This document shows, in pieces, positions 1 to 8,333 of a stretch of DNA of 64,000 nt (position 1 is its first letter; the number at the start of each line of letters is the position of its first letter). The notes below the pieces were generated by a model. That model did no database searches. It was not told where the DNA came from and worked only from the letters and a program-made list of their open reading frames with translations. The stretch is from IMG/VR virus record IMGVR_UViG_3300046507_000773, positions 1-64,000 of that record. One strand, given 5' to 3'. This stretch comes from a virus. The translations under genes were made by a program, and so were the position numbers.

Positions 1-1
1 T

Positions 2-229
2 GGCAATAACATCGGCGACGATAGGATCGGTTACTACAGTGCTAGCTGGACCTGTCGAGTCACTAAAACAACAACCACCGTGATTGGTTACACGCCAACG
101 GAAACCCATTATTACACGGATTACTACTACCAAGCGTATTCGGTGAACTTTGCCGGAAACGGATCTGTTGTTCAAGACAAAATCACAGCGCTTAACATTC
201 GGGCCGTTCGCCTAGTGAAGGTCGCTTAA
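2..229 (+). CDS. C-terminal end of a tail-fibre/DUF1566-like protein (partial)
   Basis: The reading frame is open from the left edge and stops at TAA 227-229, giving the last 75 residues. The tail is rich in Tyr/Thr and ends 'NIRAVRLVKVA'. An ending of the type 'xxRAVRxVK' is common in DUF1566/formylglycine-generating-enzyme-like, C-type-lectin-fold domains that tip phage fibres. A glycine-rich adhesin-like gene follows 14 bp downstream, which fits a host-recognition cluster. The family assignment rests on the short C-terminus only and is inference; the upstream part lies outside the window. Confidence 0.55.
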   Translation, partial: GNNIGDDRIGYYSASWTCRVTKTTTTVIGYTPTETHYYTDYYYQAYSVNFAGNGSVVQDKITALNIRAVRLVKVA

Positions 230-243
230 CGAAGGAAACTACC

Positions 244-1059
244 ATGCCTCTGATGTCCGCACGACCAAGGCGCAAACTCAGTAGTCCCAACACGCTCACA
301 CTGGGCAACGAAAACTCAGTTGACGTGTACGCGCGCGCCATTGCAAATGGCTGGGACAAGGTTTCTCCATTGTCTGTTATCGTCACTGGCGATATCGGCT
401 CCAATTCAACGGCAACTCCCGCCCTGCTGTTTAGTGGCTCGTATCCCGACGTTACGCTTACCATCAACGCAGGTGTCTATGTTTGTGGTCGCGGCGGTTT
501 GGGCGGTGCCGTGGGTCAGGCTGGTCAGGTTGGTGGCAATGCTATCCAAACAACCGGCAAAATCAAGATCGATAACAAAGGCGTCATTGGTGCCGGTGGA
601 GGTGGTGGCGCCGGTAACTGGACTAACTCCTATTCGGCCAGCGGCGTAACTTACGGTGGTGATGGAGCTGGTTTGCCAGTCTTGGTTCCTCGTACTGGTG
701 CTGCCACGCCTTCTGCGACTAAGACCAATGGCGGTACTGGCACGCGCGGTTATTCATCCGGCGGTGGCGGTTACGTCAACGGCGGTGTAGGCGGCGCTCC
801 TGGTTCGGTCGGCGGTACGGGTCCAAGTGGAGGCGGAGGCGGTCTCGGTGGTAACGGTGCTGCAAGTCAGGGTGTGGGTCCTGGTACCACCTTTACTGAC
901 CCAGGCGGCAATGGACAAAATGGTCCAGGTACGACTGACAGTGATCCGACGTACAACGACTATGGAAGCTGGGCAGGTGGCGTATCTGGTAAATCCATCG
1001 TCGGCATTGCTAACGTGACCTACGTCACGCAAGGCACCATCTACGGACCTACGTCATGA
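244..1059 (+). CDS. glycine-rich tail adhesin-like protein
   Basis: This 271-aa protein has an N-terminal ~80-residue beta-type region, then a long Gly-rich part (about residues 80-235) with repeated GGxGG, 'GAGGGGGAG' and 'SGGGGGLGGNG' runs. It ends in a short Tyr/Val-rich tail. Gly-rich motif arrays of this kind form polyglycine-II sandwiches in T4-like gp38 receptor-binding adhesins, so a tip adhesin at the end of a fibre is the likely role. The gene follows a fibre-like C-terminus and overlaps the oxygenase-like gene by 4 bp (ATGA). Ribosome site GAAGGAAA lies just upstream of ATG 244. Receptor and exact fold cannot be read from the sequence. Confidence 0.6.
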   Translation: MPLMSARPRRKLSSPNTLTLGNENSVDVYARAIANGWDKVSPLSVIVTGDIGSNSTATPALLFSGSYPDVTLTINAGVYVCGRGGLGGAVGQAGQVGGNAIQTTGKIKIDNKGVIGAGGGGGAGNWTNSYSASGVTYGGDGAGLPVLVPRTGAATPSATKTNGGTGTRGYSSGGGGYVNGGVGGAPGSVGGTGPSGGGGGLGGNGAASQGVGPGTTFTDPGGNGQNGPGTTDSDPTYNDYGSWAGGVSGKSIVGIANVTYVTQGTIYGPTS

Positions 1060-1691
1060 GAAAAGTTCCTACCCTCATTACCGTCGATGACTTCTACGAC
1101 AATCCAATGGGAGTGCGAGAACTTGCGCTCTCTCTGGAGTTTGCTAAGTCGCCCCGTACGAACTATCCTGGTTCCCGTACGGGGCACTTGCAAGAAGTCG
1201 CACCAGAGTTCTACCAGATGTGGGAGGAGAAGTTCTTCGATATCTTTGGTGGCATGCATAACGGCGAATGGCGTTTCTCGACGCAATTCCAACTCATCCC
1301 GGCTGATCTTGAAGACCCTGAGATCAACGAGGGTTGGACACATTGCGACGATACGCAAGACATCGGTGGCGTGATCTACCTGAATCCTGAACCAGACTAC
1401 GAAGCGGGTACCAGCTTCATGCGTCCAAAGGCTGGCCTGAACCCTCAGGTTAATGCTCACCTTCGTTTTCGTAACGATTACTATGGCGGACGCAACAACA
1501 TCACGAAGGAAGAGTTCATTCGTGCCAAAGCCTTTCACAATGGCAAGTACGAAAACGATATCGTCGTGTCCAATGATTTCAATCGCATGATTGCTTTCAA
1601 CTCCCTTAAACCGCATAAGCAAAGCAAGTTTGGCCGCCCAGGTGAACTTCGCCTGACTCAAGTCTTCTTTGCGAAAATGATCAAGGAATGA
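1056..1691 (+). CDS. 2OG-Fe(II) oxygenase-like protein
   Basis: This 211-aa protein carries the iron-ligand signature of the 2-oxoglutarate/Fe(II) dioxygenase fold: H96-C-D98 in 'GWTHCDDTQD', followed by the strand 'GGVIYLN' and 'AGTSF', a distal H187 in 'LKPHKQSKFG', and R199 in 'ELRLTQVFF' as candidate 2OG-binding Arg. Spacing H-x-D...~89...H...~12...R fits the prolyl-4-hydroxylase-like group. It is translationally coupled to the adhesin (4-bp overlap) and to the next gene (4-bp overlap). Such genes beside phage fibre genes may hydroxylate the fibre or act as assembly factors. The substrate is unknown. Confidence 0.65.
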   Translation: MRKVPTLITVDDFYDNPMGVRELALSLEFAKSPRTNYPGSRTGHLQEVAPEFYQMWEEKFFDIFGGMHNGEWRFSTQFQLIPADLEDPEINEGWTHCDDTQDIGGVIYLNPEPDYEAGTSFMRPKAGLNPQVNAHLRFRNDYYGGRNNITKEEFIRAKAFHNGKYENDIVVSNDFNRMIAFNSLKPHKQSKFGRPGELRLTQVFFAKMIKE

Positions 1692-2008
1692 AAATGGCTG
1701 AAGAAGTATCGAAAGAATTGATTCGTTTTGCCATCGAATCGAAGGATGAGTCCGCAGGCACCATTGTCGTGTGTTACTGGATGGTGGGACAGAACTTCCT
1801 GTTCCGCAGCAACATCCAGTTACCCATCGATCCGGACACGAGTGCGATTCCTTCGGGCCAAGCACTCATTGATCTCATCTTGCTGCATGCGCCGGTAGAG
1901 TACTTCACCGACCAGCTCAAGCGTTACAAAGCGGCAGTCTTTGTTGACTACAGCGAGATCGATCGTTTGATCGCTGAGGGCAAAGGAAAAATCCCTACCG
2001 GCAACTAA
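1688..2008 (+). CDS. small protein of the fibre/adhesin operon, unknown function
   Basis: This 106-aa acidic protein overlaps the preceding gene by 4 bp. An alternative ATG at 1694 is also usable. It contains 'GQALIDLILLHAPVEYFTDQL' type alternating hydrophobics but no motif I recognise. Being last in the adhesin/oxygenase unit and immediately before a terminator, it could be a fibre-assembly chaperone; that is inference from position only. Confidence 0.7.
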   Translation: MKMAEEVSKELIRFAIESKDESAGTIVVCYWMVGQNFLFRSNIQLPIDPDTSAIPSGQALIDLILLHAPVEYFTDQLKRYKAAVFVDYSEIDRLIAEGKGKIPTGN

Positions 2009-2016
2009 CCGGCATA

Positions 2017-2047
2017 ACGCCCACCCTGAAAGGGGTGGGCTTTTATG
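2017..2047 (+). terminator. terminator after the adhesin operon
   Basis: Stem GCCCACCC/GGGTGGGC (2019-2040) with TGAAA loop, followed by TTTTATGATG. The 5' side is flanked by CGGCATAA, the reverse complement of the TTATGCCG tail seen at other terminators in this window, so it may work in both directions. Confidence 0.75.
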
Positions 2048-2081
2048 ATGTTCTTTTTATTCGATTCCAAGTTATTATAGG

Positions 2082-2110
2082 CACATATTCTGCTAGTGAG
2101 ATTGACCTAA
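2082..2110 (+). promoter_or_regulatory. variant CACATAT promoter-like element
   Basis: CACATATTCTG at 2082-2092 resembles the recurrent CACATATCACG element. It lies in the intergenic region after a terminator and about 45 bp before the next start codon. TTGACC at about 2102 is also present. Weaker match than the other copies. Confidence 0.35.
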
Positions 2111-2135
2111 TCTCGTTATCCTAGGAGAAATTTTC

Positions 2136-2228
2136 ATGTGTCAAAAACTGAAGGAATCAGTGGCCTTTCACTTGCTCGTCCAGGGTGCAGTTGCCTGGTG
2201 CATCTGCGCTAGCTTCGTCTACCGCTAA
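2136..2228 (+). CDS. 30-residue hydrophobic micropeptide
   Basis: A short frame with a strong ribosome site (TAGGAGA, 8 nt before ATG) encodes 30 residues, 'MCQKLKESVAFHLLVQG' then a Cys/Val/Ala-rich hydrophobic stretch ending 'SFVYR'. It could be a single-pass membrane peptide or a translated leader for the membrane genes that follow. Support is the ribosome site and position only. Confidence 0.45.
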   Translation: MCQKLKESVAFHLLVQGAVAWCICASFVYR

Positions 2229-2296
2229 TTCCAACTATCGCCGCTGCCCTCGGAAAGAGGGCTTGTATGACGCTTATTCACAAAAAGAAAGGTTTT

Positions 2297-2752
2297 ATGA
2301 AATCCGTACTCAACTTCATCAAGTTCGTCCTCGTCCTCGTGGTTCTGTTCTTCGCGACGATCCTGGCGTTCTTTTTCCGCTTGACTATGTTCGTTGGCGT
2401 GGGGCAAGGACCCTACCTCTCGATCGTCACGTGGATGCAGTCACTCATTCCACTGAACATCGTGGAGTGCCAGCCATACCAGTATCCGGTCACCCCTGAA
2501 TTCAAGAGTCAAGGTCACATCCGCTTTACCGCCAAGCGAACCCATGACAAGAAAGGGAATCCGCTCAAGATCGAAGAAGTCGATGCGATGCTCTACATTG
2601 CCCGCGTGAACTTCCCGCATCGTCTCCTGGACCCATCTGAAGCATCCTTGCGTCAACTGCGTTACGCTTTGCAAAAGCGCAGTCTCATGACGCAGCGTCT
2701 GTACGTGTACACCGCAGAAAACGATCAAATGGATCGCACCATCGACATCTGA
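2297..2752 (+). CDS. membrane-anchored protein, unknown function
   Basis: This 151-aa protein begins 'MKSVLNFIKFVLVLVVLFFA', a strong N-terminal membrane segment (about residues 5-30), followed by a soluble domain with a basic, Arg/Leu-rich C-terminal half. Start 2297 has AAAGAAAGG five bases upstream; ATG 2267 (10 residues longer) also has a good site (AAAGAGGG), so the start is uncertain. It is followed by a second small membrane protein, suggesting a pair acting at the host inner membrane. No family recognised. Confidence 0.7.
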   Translation: MKSVLNFIKFVLVLVVLFFATILAFFFRLTMFVGVGQGPYLSIVTWMQSLIPLNIVECQPYQYPVTPEFKSQGHIRFTAKRTHDKKGNPLKIEEVDAMLYIARVNFPHRLLDPSEASLRQLRYALQKRSLMTQRLYVYTAENDQMDRTIDI

Positions 2753-2769
2753 AACAAGGACCGCTGCAA

Positions 2770-3003
2770 ATGAAACACCTCCGCGCTTTTCTCTTTTACA
2801 TCGTTCTTTTCAGCTTCATGCTGCTTGCCGTATTCATGGTGACGATTGGTCTGTGGATACTTGCCCTGGGCTGGTGGTTCGGGGAATGGATAGGTGCACT
2901 CAACCCTGGGACCGATACCGAAAAGAGATATGCGCTGACTAGGCTTACCGATGCTTTCCACAAGTATCTTGAACTCAACCCATTTATCAAAGACAAAGAC
3001 TAA
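2770..3003 (+). CDS. small membrane protein
   Basis: This 77-aa protein has a hydrophobic N-terminal half (about residues 5-45, enough for one long or two short membrane segments, 'FMVTIGLWILALGWWFGEW') and a charged C-terminus ending 'FIKDKD'. It lies 17 bp after the preceding membrane protein and 9 bp before the next gene. Holin-like or envelope-modifying roles are possible, but nothing diagnostic is visible. Confidence 0.7.
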   Translation: MKHLRAFLFYIVLFSFMLLAVFMVTIGLWILALGWWFGEWIGALNPGTDTEKRYALTRLTDAFHKYLELNPFIKDKD

Positions 3004-3012
3004 GGAGTTATC

Positions 3013-3570
3013 ATGAACAATCAAGCACAAATCGTTGCACTGCGCGGCTTCCTGGACAACATGAACCATCTGGCCATCCAGATCAAGGATGACCTCGAAG
3101 ACCTGGCAGCAAAGGGTACGCCGACCGATGCCCAGCAGGTGAACCTGGCCCTGCTGAAGGAAAACATCGACGAAGCACAGGAATTGCTGAACAAGTTCGA
3201 GAACCCGGACATCACTGACCTGAGCCAGGCCAGCGAAGCACTGAAGGGCATGACTGCCAGTAAGCCGGACGAGCAGCACAACCCTGGCACTCAGCCGCCG
3301 GAAGAAGTCAAGCTGGACCCCGAACTGGCGGCTGAGATCGATCGCGCGACTCCGCGGATTACGGCTGGTAACCGTAACCCCGATCTGAATCGTGGTACGG
3401 TTGAAATCATGATCGTCAAGATCACCGGCAGCGCTGAACGCCTGGAGCATGCAGAAGAAGTGAGCGAGAAAGCCAAGCCCCGTACGGACGGCCTCACCCA
3501 GGCAGACATCGACAACTTCGGTACCGGCATTTTCAGCCTCGATAAGGCCGAGGGTACCGGACTGAACTGA
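3013..3570 (+). CDS. helical acidic protein, unknown function
   Basis: This 185-aa protein uses a strongly biased codon set (CTG, GAA, AAG) like the virion genes of the window, suggesting high expression. Residues 1-85 are helical with heptad-like Leu/Ile spacing, followed by a Pro/Glu linker ('TQPPEEVKLDPELAAEIDRA') and an alpha/beta C-terminal part. Ribosome site AAGGAG is 6 nt upstream of ATG. No known family recognised. Confidence 0.75.
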   Translation: MNNQAQIVALRGFLDNMNHLAIQIKDDLEDLAAKGTPTDAQQVNLALLKENIDEAQELLNKFENPDITDLSQASEALKGMTASKPDEQHNPGTQPPEEVKLDPELAAEIDRATPRITAGNRNPDLNRGTVEIMIVKITGSAERLEHAEEVSEKAKPRTDGLTQADIDNFGTGIFSLDKAEGTGLN

Positions 3571-3662
3571 TCAATTTCTAAGCAGAAAGAGGCAAAAATA
3601 CTGCGATCTCTTCTGTTATAGAAACCCCTCAAAAACTGTCCAGCTAAATGCCTGTCAGTCCA

Positions 3663-3711
3663 GGAGTATGACTCTGTATTTGATTATAAGGACTTATACA
3701 AGTCAAACTCC
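3663..3711 (+). promoter_or_regulatory. nested dyad upstream of the 1005-aa gene
   Basis: The 180-bp gap 3571-3750 holds an imperfect nested palindrome: GGAGT (3663)/ACTCC (3707), TTTGA (3679)/TCAAA (3703), TATAAG (3685)/CTTATA (3693). It lies 40 bp before the ribosome site of the next gene and lacks a T-run, so an operator or a 5'-leader hairpin is more likely than a terminator. Confidence 0.4.
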
Positions 3712-3750
3712 TATCCTAGTTATTCCATCAAAAGAAAGAAGGAGAAACAC

Positions 3751-6700
3751 ATGAACATCATCTACACTCCGGAAATGCAAGCCGCAATCACGCTGTTCCA
3801 TCGTCGCTATGCAAAAGCGATGATGCTGGTGCATGACGATTACAACGTCAAGATGCTCGAAGGCATCCGTGAACACTTCGCAACCGTCGTCGGCAACAGC
3901 GCGCAGGCGTTCAACGAGCACGCGCACAAGAACATCGCGCAGATCACCGAGGAACTGCGCAACGGCGCAGAACCGACTCGTCCGAATAACTTGCTGTTCC
4001 GCCTGCTGGATCAGTTCTACCTGATGCTGAAGGAAAATGCTGAACTGGAAGTGGCGGCCGTCTTGTCGCCGGAACCGGTCAACGGCGTCATGCTCAAGAT
4101 TGTCGACGAAGCGGTTCGTGCCCTGATGGGTACGTTCCAGGATCGTGAGCAGGTCAAGGTGCTGCTCGATACCATCATCGCAAGTCCACTCATGGCCAAG
4201 CGGATTTTCGAGAGGATCGCAGCCACGTATTGGGCCCGCACCGAAAGCAACCTGGCTGATGCCTTGAAGCAGCAGGTCTACGGGGGCGATCGCACCGGCA
4301 TGCGCGGTCAGTTCTCCACGGCAGTGGCGCACGATGCTCAGGCGCTGCACAGGAAGGCAGAAGCCCAAGACCACCTGAACACGGTGGCTGATGCCATCCA
4401 GGGTGAAGACGAACTGCACGCTGCAGCACGTCTGTTCGACGGCACTGTCCTGGTCCATGTGATCGGAATCGGTCATCCGGCAGCAATCGAGGACATCGGT
4501 CAGCGCGTGCAAATGGCTGCCCCGAATGCAACCCGCGTACATGCTTTGGTCTATCATGGCGTAACGATCGACCGCGTCCGTCAGTTCTATCGCACCACCA
4601 TGGACGATGGCGCCAGTACCTTCCTGAAAGATGAACTGGCCAAGGAATCCCCGAAGATCATGAACCTGATCGTGCATCCGTATCCGCTCGGCGACGGTGC
4701 GGCCGAACAGGAACACGACAATAACGTCGGCTATTCGAACATCATCCAGCAAGCGGTGTTCGAACTGGGCGGTACTGTCTACCACATCGGCATGAATCAG
4801 ATTGATGACCTGAGGAAACTGACGGAAGCCGTGGGTGCAGCGGCAGGTGGTGTAAAGTCGGCCCGTGAAGTAAAGCCGGAAACGAAAGCGAACATGGTCG
4901 AGATCCAGCAAACCATCGATAACTACGATGGCTCTGTTGTGTTGCATTTCGTGGGCGAATCCGATCCGACCATCATCAGCGAAAAAATGCTGAAGTTCCA
5001 TGAAGTGATGAAAGATCGCCCAGTCTACCTGATCGATTACCAGGGTACGGATGTGGTGCGCTCGCACCAGCACCTCATGAACCAGATGGACTACCTGACC
5101 GATGTGTTGCTTAAGCATCCGAATGTTGTTCATTACATTATCGCTCCAGCCGGTATTGTCGTGAAGGACACTGCGGCGCGCGGCGGTGTGGATTCGTTCG
5201 AGGGTGAACTGTCCGTGCGGGTGTATCTGCAAGCTGTTGCTGTTGGCTTGAACAACTTGTGCGTTCCGGTCACTGTGCTGGATGATCGACGCCTGAACGA
5301 GCCATCGATGTTCCTCGGCAACCTCGCATGGACCATCAAGGCACGCAAACGCAGCGTTAACTTGCATGTGAGCCAGGCCGAAGTCGGTAGCTACAGTGCC
5401 GAACCGAAGTTTGGTCCGGAAACGCCGATGTCGGTGCGACTGGCTTTCGACGGCGTGCTGGTGGCACACGCTGCCGGTGTGACCGATCCCGATGAGCTAC
5501 AGGTGTTGCAAAGCCGTTTGGAGAAGACCATCCCCAATGGCCGCGTGATGGTGGTGAGCTATCCGTGTTCCGATGTTCAGGATGACCAGCAGAGCTTCAT
5601 CAATCTGATGGAAAACCTGAGCCGCAGTATCATCGAGGGCCAGATGGACATGGTCAACATCGTGGTGCCTAACAAAGAGGTGACCATGGCGGACGTTTCT
5701 GCAATCGGTCACGCACAGGCGCTCAGCAAGATCATCAACACGGCCGGTGTTCCGGCAGTGATTGTGATCATCAACGACGATGTGAGCGACCGCAAGCTCG
5801 AGGCCGACGTGGCATTCGTCATCAAGCAGGGTAAGTTCGTCCTGCAACCTACCTCGCGTGAGAAGAGCTTCGGCGTTCTGTCGCTGATCGCGCAGGGTTC
5901 GGGTAAGCAAGGCGAACGTGTCATGCCGGACAAGTCGCAAGGCGAACCTGAAGTGGGTCGGCCGGGCTGGTATGATCGTCCGGCTCCTGCTTTGACTCCG
6001 GTTGACGAGCGGCTCAATCCTCGTACTCTCGGCGAAGTGGAGCGTCGTGAGCCCGACTTTTCGCAGGCCGTGGTTTCGTTCGATGGTGTCGTTGTTTTGC
6101 ATACCTACAGCAACGGCAAACTCCAACTGCTGAGTGAACGGGTGCATGTCATTCGTGACACGCTGCAGCAAGCGCGCCTGTACACGCTCCCCTACGACGG
6201 CTATGCCTCGTCTGAAATTCTGGACAGGGTGAACGAAAACTTCCACACGGGCGAGCCGATCTGGACAGAAGGGAAAGACGGCGTCAAGGTGGCACACGTC
6301 ATTCTTTTCAACGGCAAACTCGAGCCGGCCCGCATTAGCTCACCGACGACGATGGTAGAACTGGAGTTGCACCATCTGCTCCAGGGCGTCCACATGCATG
6401 ACCGTCGCGCCATGTTCTTCGATGACGAAGACTTCACTTCGCACGAGAAGCTCGTCGAAGCGTTGAACAAGGTCGTCGAATATGCCATGGAAAAGTCCGT
6501 GCAAGATCCTGCTGCAGCCGAACAAGCTGCCCAGGTCGCCGAAGCCATCGGCGATGCTCGGACCGAACAGGCGAATCCCGGCCTCCAGAAGTTCATGGAA
6601 AACTCCGCGAACCTTGAAGAGAACATCGCAGGCGTCATTAAGCAGTTCCTCGATTCGTTGCCGGAAGAAGAACGGTCCCAGTTGGTTGGCACCATGAATG

Positions 6701-6768
6701 ATGGCATATTGGTGTCGAGCGCACTCGATCGCCTGATTAACATGGGCGTGATCGAAAACCGTCAGTAA
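3751..6768 (+). CDS. 1005-aa protein with four repeated alpha/beta units
   Basis: After a helical N-terminal ~220 residues, the sequence shows four related beta-alpha-beta-alpha-beta units whose first strands begin at about residues 231 ('GTVLVHVIGIG'), 394 ('GSVVLHFVGES'), 568 ('GVLVAHAAGV') and 779 ('GVVVLHTYSNG'). Each is followed by a helix, a second strand ('VHALVYHG', 'VYLIDYQG', 'VMVVSYPC', 'LYTLPYDG'), another helix and a third hydrophobic strand. The last ~120 residues are helical and acidic. Biased codons suggest abundant expression. The gene has a long leader with a dyad and ends at a hairpin, so it is probably its own unit. No enzyme motif is visible; the repeats may be binding modules. 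Not recognised as a known family. Confidence 0.8.
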   Translation: MNIIYTPEMQAAITLFHRRYAKAMMLVHDDYNVKMLEGIREHFATVVGNSAQAFNEHAHKNIAQITEELRNGAEPTRPNNLLFRLLDQFYLMLKENAELEVAAVLSPEPVNGVMLKIVDEAVRALMGTFQDREQVKVLLDTIIASPLMAKRIFERIAATYWARTESNLADALKQQVYGGDRTGMRGQFSTAVAHDAQALHRKAEAQDHLNTVADAIQGEDELHAAARLFDGTVLVHVIGIGHPAAIEDIGQRVQMAAPNATRVHALVYHGVTIDRVRQFYRTTMDDGASTFLKDELAKESPKIMNLIVHPYPLGDGAAEQEHDNNVGYSNIIQQAVFELGGTVYHIGMNQIDDLRKLTEAVGAAAGGVKSAREVKPETKANMVEIQQTIDNYDGSVVLHFVGESDPTIISEKMLKFHEVMKDRPVYLIDYQGTDVVRSHQHLMNQMDYLTDVLLKHPNVVHYIIAPAGIVVKDTAARGGVDSFEGELSVRVYLQAVAVGLNNLCVPVTVLDDRRLNEPSMFLGNLAWTIKARKRSVNLHVSQAEVGSYSAEPKFGPETPMSVRLAFDGVLVAHAAGVTDPDELQVLQSRLEKTIPNGRVMVVSYPCSDVQDDQQSFINLMENLSRSIIEGQMDMVNIVVPNKEVTMADVSAIGHAQALSKIINTAGVPAVIVIINDDVSDRKLEADVAFVIKQGKFVLQPTSREKSFGVLSLIAQGSGKQGERVMPDKSQGEPEVGRPGWYDRPAPALTPVDERLNPRTLGEVERREPDFSQAVVSFDGVVVLHTYSNGKLQLLSERVHVIRDTLQQARLYTLPYDGYASSEILDRVNENFHTGEPIWTEGKDGVKVAHVILFNGKLEPARISSPTTMVELELHHLLQGVHMHDRRAMFFDDEDFTSHEKLVEALNKVVEYAMEKSVQDPAAAEQAAQVAEAIGDARTEQANPGLQKFMENSANLEENIAGVIKQFLDSLPEEERSQLVGTMNDGILVSSALDRLINMGVIENRQ

Positions 6769-6782
6769 TACCCTGCAGTAAA

Positions 6783-6838
6783 ACCCTACTGGACTCTCAC
6801 ATCCAGTAGGGTGTAGTAAAACCCTCAACTTTTCTTTT
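6783..6838 (+). terminator. hairpin after the four-repeat gene
   Basis: Stem ACCCTACTGGA (6783) / TCCAGTAGGGT with an 8-nt loop. AGTAAAACCCT occurs both at its left edge and just after it, and a T-rich run (TTTTCTTTT) follows at about 6830. The T-tract is distant, so termination efficiency is uncertain. Confidence 0.55.
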
Positions 6839-6851
6839 ACAAGGATTCACC

Positions 6852-7259
6852 ATGGCACTCCAACAATACGTCTTCGCAGCAGCCGGTATCGTTTTCCTCC
6901 TGATCGCTCTTTTCACCATCCGCCGCGGGATGGCAAAAGGCGAGCGTTTCGATTTCAAGATCAAGTTCCACAGTGAAGCCCATCCGATTGGCTGCCACGG
7001 TATGCTCTACGTGGATTGCCCGGCCAAGAACATGAAGGGACAACCGATCGCCTTCGTCCTCATTGGCGTCCCCGCCACCCCGAATCTTTCCATGGGCTTC
7101 ATGAAGAAGCTTTGGACCGAAGCAGAACTCGCAGGCTACGCACCCCTGGCCGTTAAATCCTACGTCGGCGTCGCACCGATCACGGGTCCGAACCGCCCGG
7201 TTGGTGTTCCTGTAAAGCCAACCGCACACGTACCGGTGCAAAATCCTGAAGTGGCCTAA
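6852..7259 (+). CDS. membrane-anchored small protein, unknown function
   Basis: This 135-aa protein has an N-terminal membrane segment at about residues 5-23 ('VFAAAGIVFLLIALFTIRRG'), then a compact soluble domain with two Cys ('GCHGMLYVDCPAKN') and a Pro/Val-rich tail. Arg residues after the segment suggest a signal anchor with the positive side inside. Ribosome site AAGGA is 7 nt before ATG. The next gene follows after 10 bp. Function unknown. Confidence 0.7.
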   Translation: MALQQYVFAAAGIVFLLIALFTIRRGMAKGERFDFKIKFHSEAHPIGCHGMLYVDCPAKNMKGQPIAFVLIGVPATPNLSMGFMKKLWTEAELAGYAPLAVKSYVGVAPITGPNRPVGVPVKPTAHVPVQNPEVA

Positions 7260-7269
7260 GGAATAGGTC

Positions 7270-7584
7270 ATGTTAGGGGCCCTCATCGGTCTACCCGAGC
7301 CGAGCATCAATATCGGTTTCGCTTCCCACATGGAACTACAACACGCCCACGGGCGCGCCTGGTTTCACATGCCAGGTACCGGGCTGGTAGCTAAGCCATT
7401 TGTCGTCGATAAACCCCGCTTGATGAAAAACGCGACACTCGACATCGTTGATCAATTGTTCGAGCAAATCGTCAAACTCGGTGTGGAGCCGCACTCCATC
7501 GAGTTCGTCGATGATAATTATCGTTACGTTTATCATTACGGGAATCGTCGACCCGTTTTTAAACAACGCAGGTTTTCACCATGA
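7270..7584 (+). CDS. hypothetical protein, 104 aa
   Basis: A His/Tyr-rich protein with no motif I recognise; helix 'DIVDQLFEQIVKLGVEPH' precedes a Tyr-rich strand and a basic C-terminus. It overlaps the next gene by 4 bp (ATGA), and follows the membrane protein by 10 bp, so the three are one unit. Confidence 0.65.
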   Translation: MLGALIGLPEPSINIGFASHMELQHAHGRAWFHMPGTGLVAKPFVVDKPRLMKNATLDIVDQLFEQIVKLGVEPHSIEFVDDNYRYVYHYGNRRPVFKQRRFSP

Positions 7585-8228
7585 ATAGCGAAATCAAACC
7601 TGACTTTACTTTTGAAGGAATCAAAGTTGATGAGGAAGGAAAGATGTTCGCTACTGGAGTAAAGTTTCGCGAACCGCTCTGGGAACAACATCCAAACCCT
7701 AGCAAAGGAATTGACATGGGTAACAACATTTTGAGTGCGCGTTTCCGGGACAGCATACCGGGTTCGCGTGTGACGGAAGGGACAAAGGGTTTTTCGCCGC
7801 CCGATCCGCAAGGAATGGTATCGAAGAGCTTTCCGCTGCGACCTTATCAGGAAGATGTCGCTAAGCGGATAGCTGCGGAAGGACGTCGCTTTGGCGACTT
7901 CATGGCGCGCAATGGCACTTTCGGTGCACGGCCCTCGAGCCGGTTTTCATACAACGCCTACGAGTTGCCAAAGCTCATCGTGGACTTTGAGGCGAATGTA
8001 CTGGACGGAAGAGACCTGAACATTCTGGCTCAGTACATCAATCAAGATACGGAATACGTTTCGAACATGTTCCCGATTTCCAATCCGAAACGTCATCTGC
8101 AAATCTCGATGCACCACATGCGTAATGCGCTGGGTAAAGCCGAGGCACTCTACTCCATGGCCCGGCCAATGCCAAAACTGCGACTGTTGACCGTTGCGAT
8201 GAAAGCTGCCTTCCCTGTAAAGGGGTAG
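7581..8228 (+). CDS. hypothetical protein, 215 aa
   Basis: A basic, mostly helical protein, coupled to the previous gene by ATGA overlap and ending 13 bp before a strong terminator. Residues 70-215 include 'PYQEDVAKRIAAEGRRFGDF' and an Arg/Met-rich helical C-terminus. No recognised family or catalytic pattern. Confidence 0.75.
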   Translation: MNSEIKPDFTFEGIKVDEEGKMFATGVKFREPLWEQHPNPSKGIDMGNNILSARFRDSIPGSRVTEGTKGFSPPDPQGMVSKSFPLRPYQEDVAKRIAAEGRRFGDFMARNGTFGARPSSRFSYNAYELPKLIVDFEANVLDGRDLNILAQYINQDTEYVSNMFPISNPKRHLQISMHHMRNALGKAEALYSMARPMPKLRLLTVAMKAAFPVKG

Positions 8229-8229
8229 G

Positions 8230-8270
8230 GCAGCATAAGGGGGAGGCTTCGCGGCCTCCTTCTTTTTTTT
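8230..8270 (+). terminator. strong intrinsic terminator
   Basis: Stem GGAGGC (8242-8247) / GCCTCC (8254-8259), loop TTCGCG, then TTCTTTTTTTT. The 5' flank CAGCATAAG is the recurrent terminator-flank motif of this genome. Confidence 0.85.
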
Positions 8271-8333
8271 GCCCGATTACCTTTAATAGTGTTTTTTATA
8301 CAGGACACGAAGTTTATGTAACCAAATTTCAAC

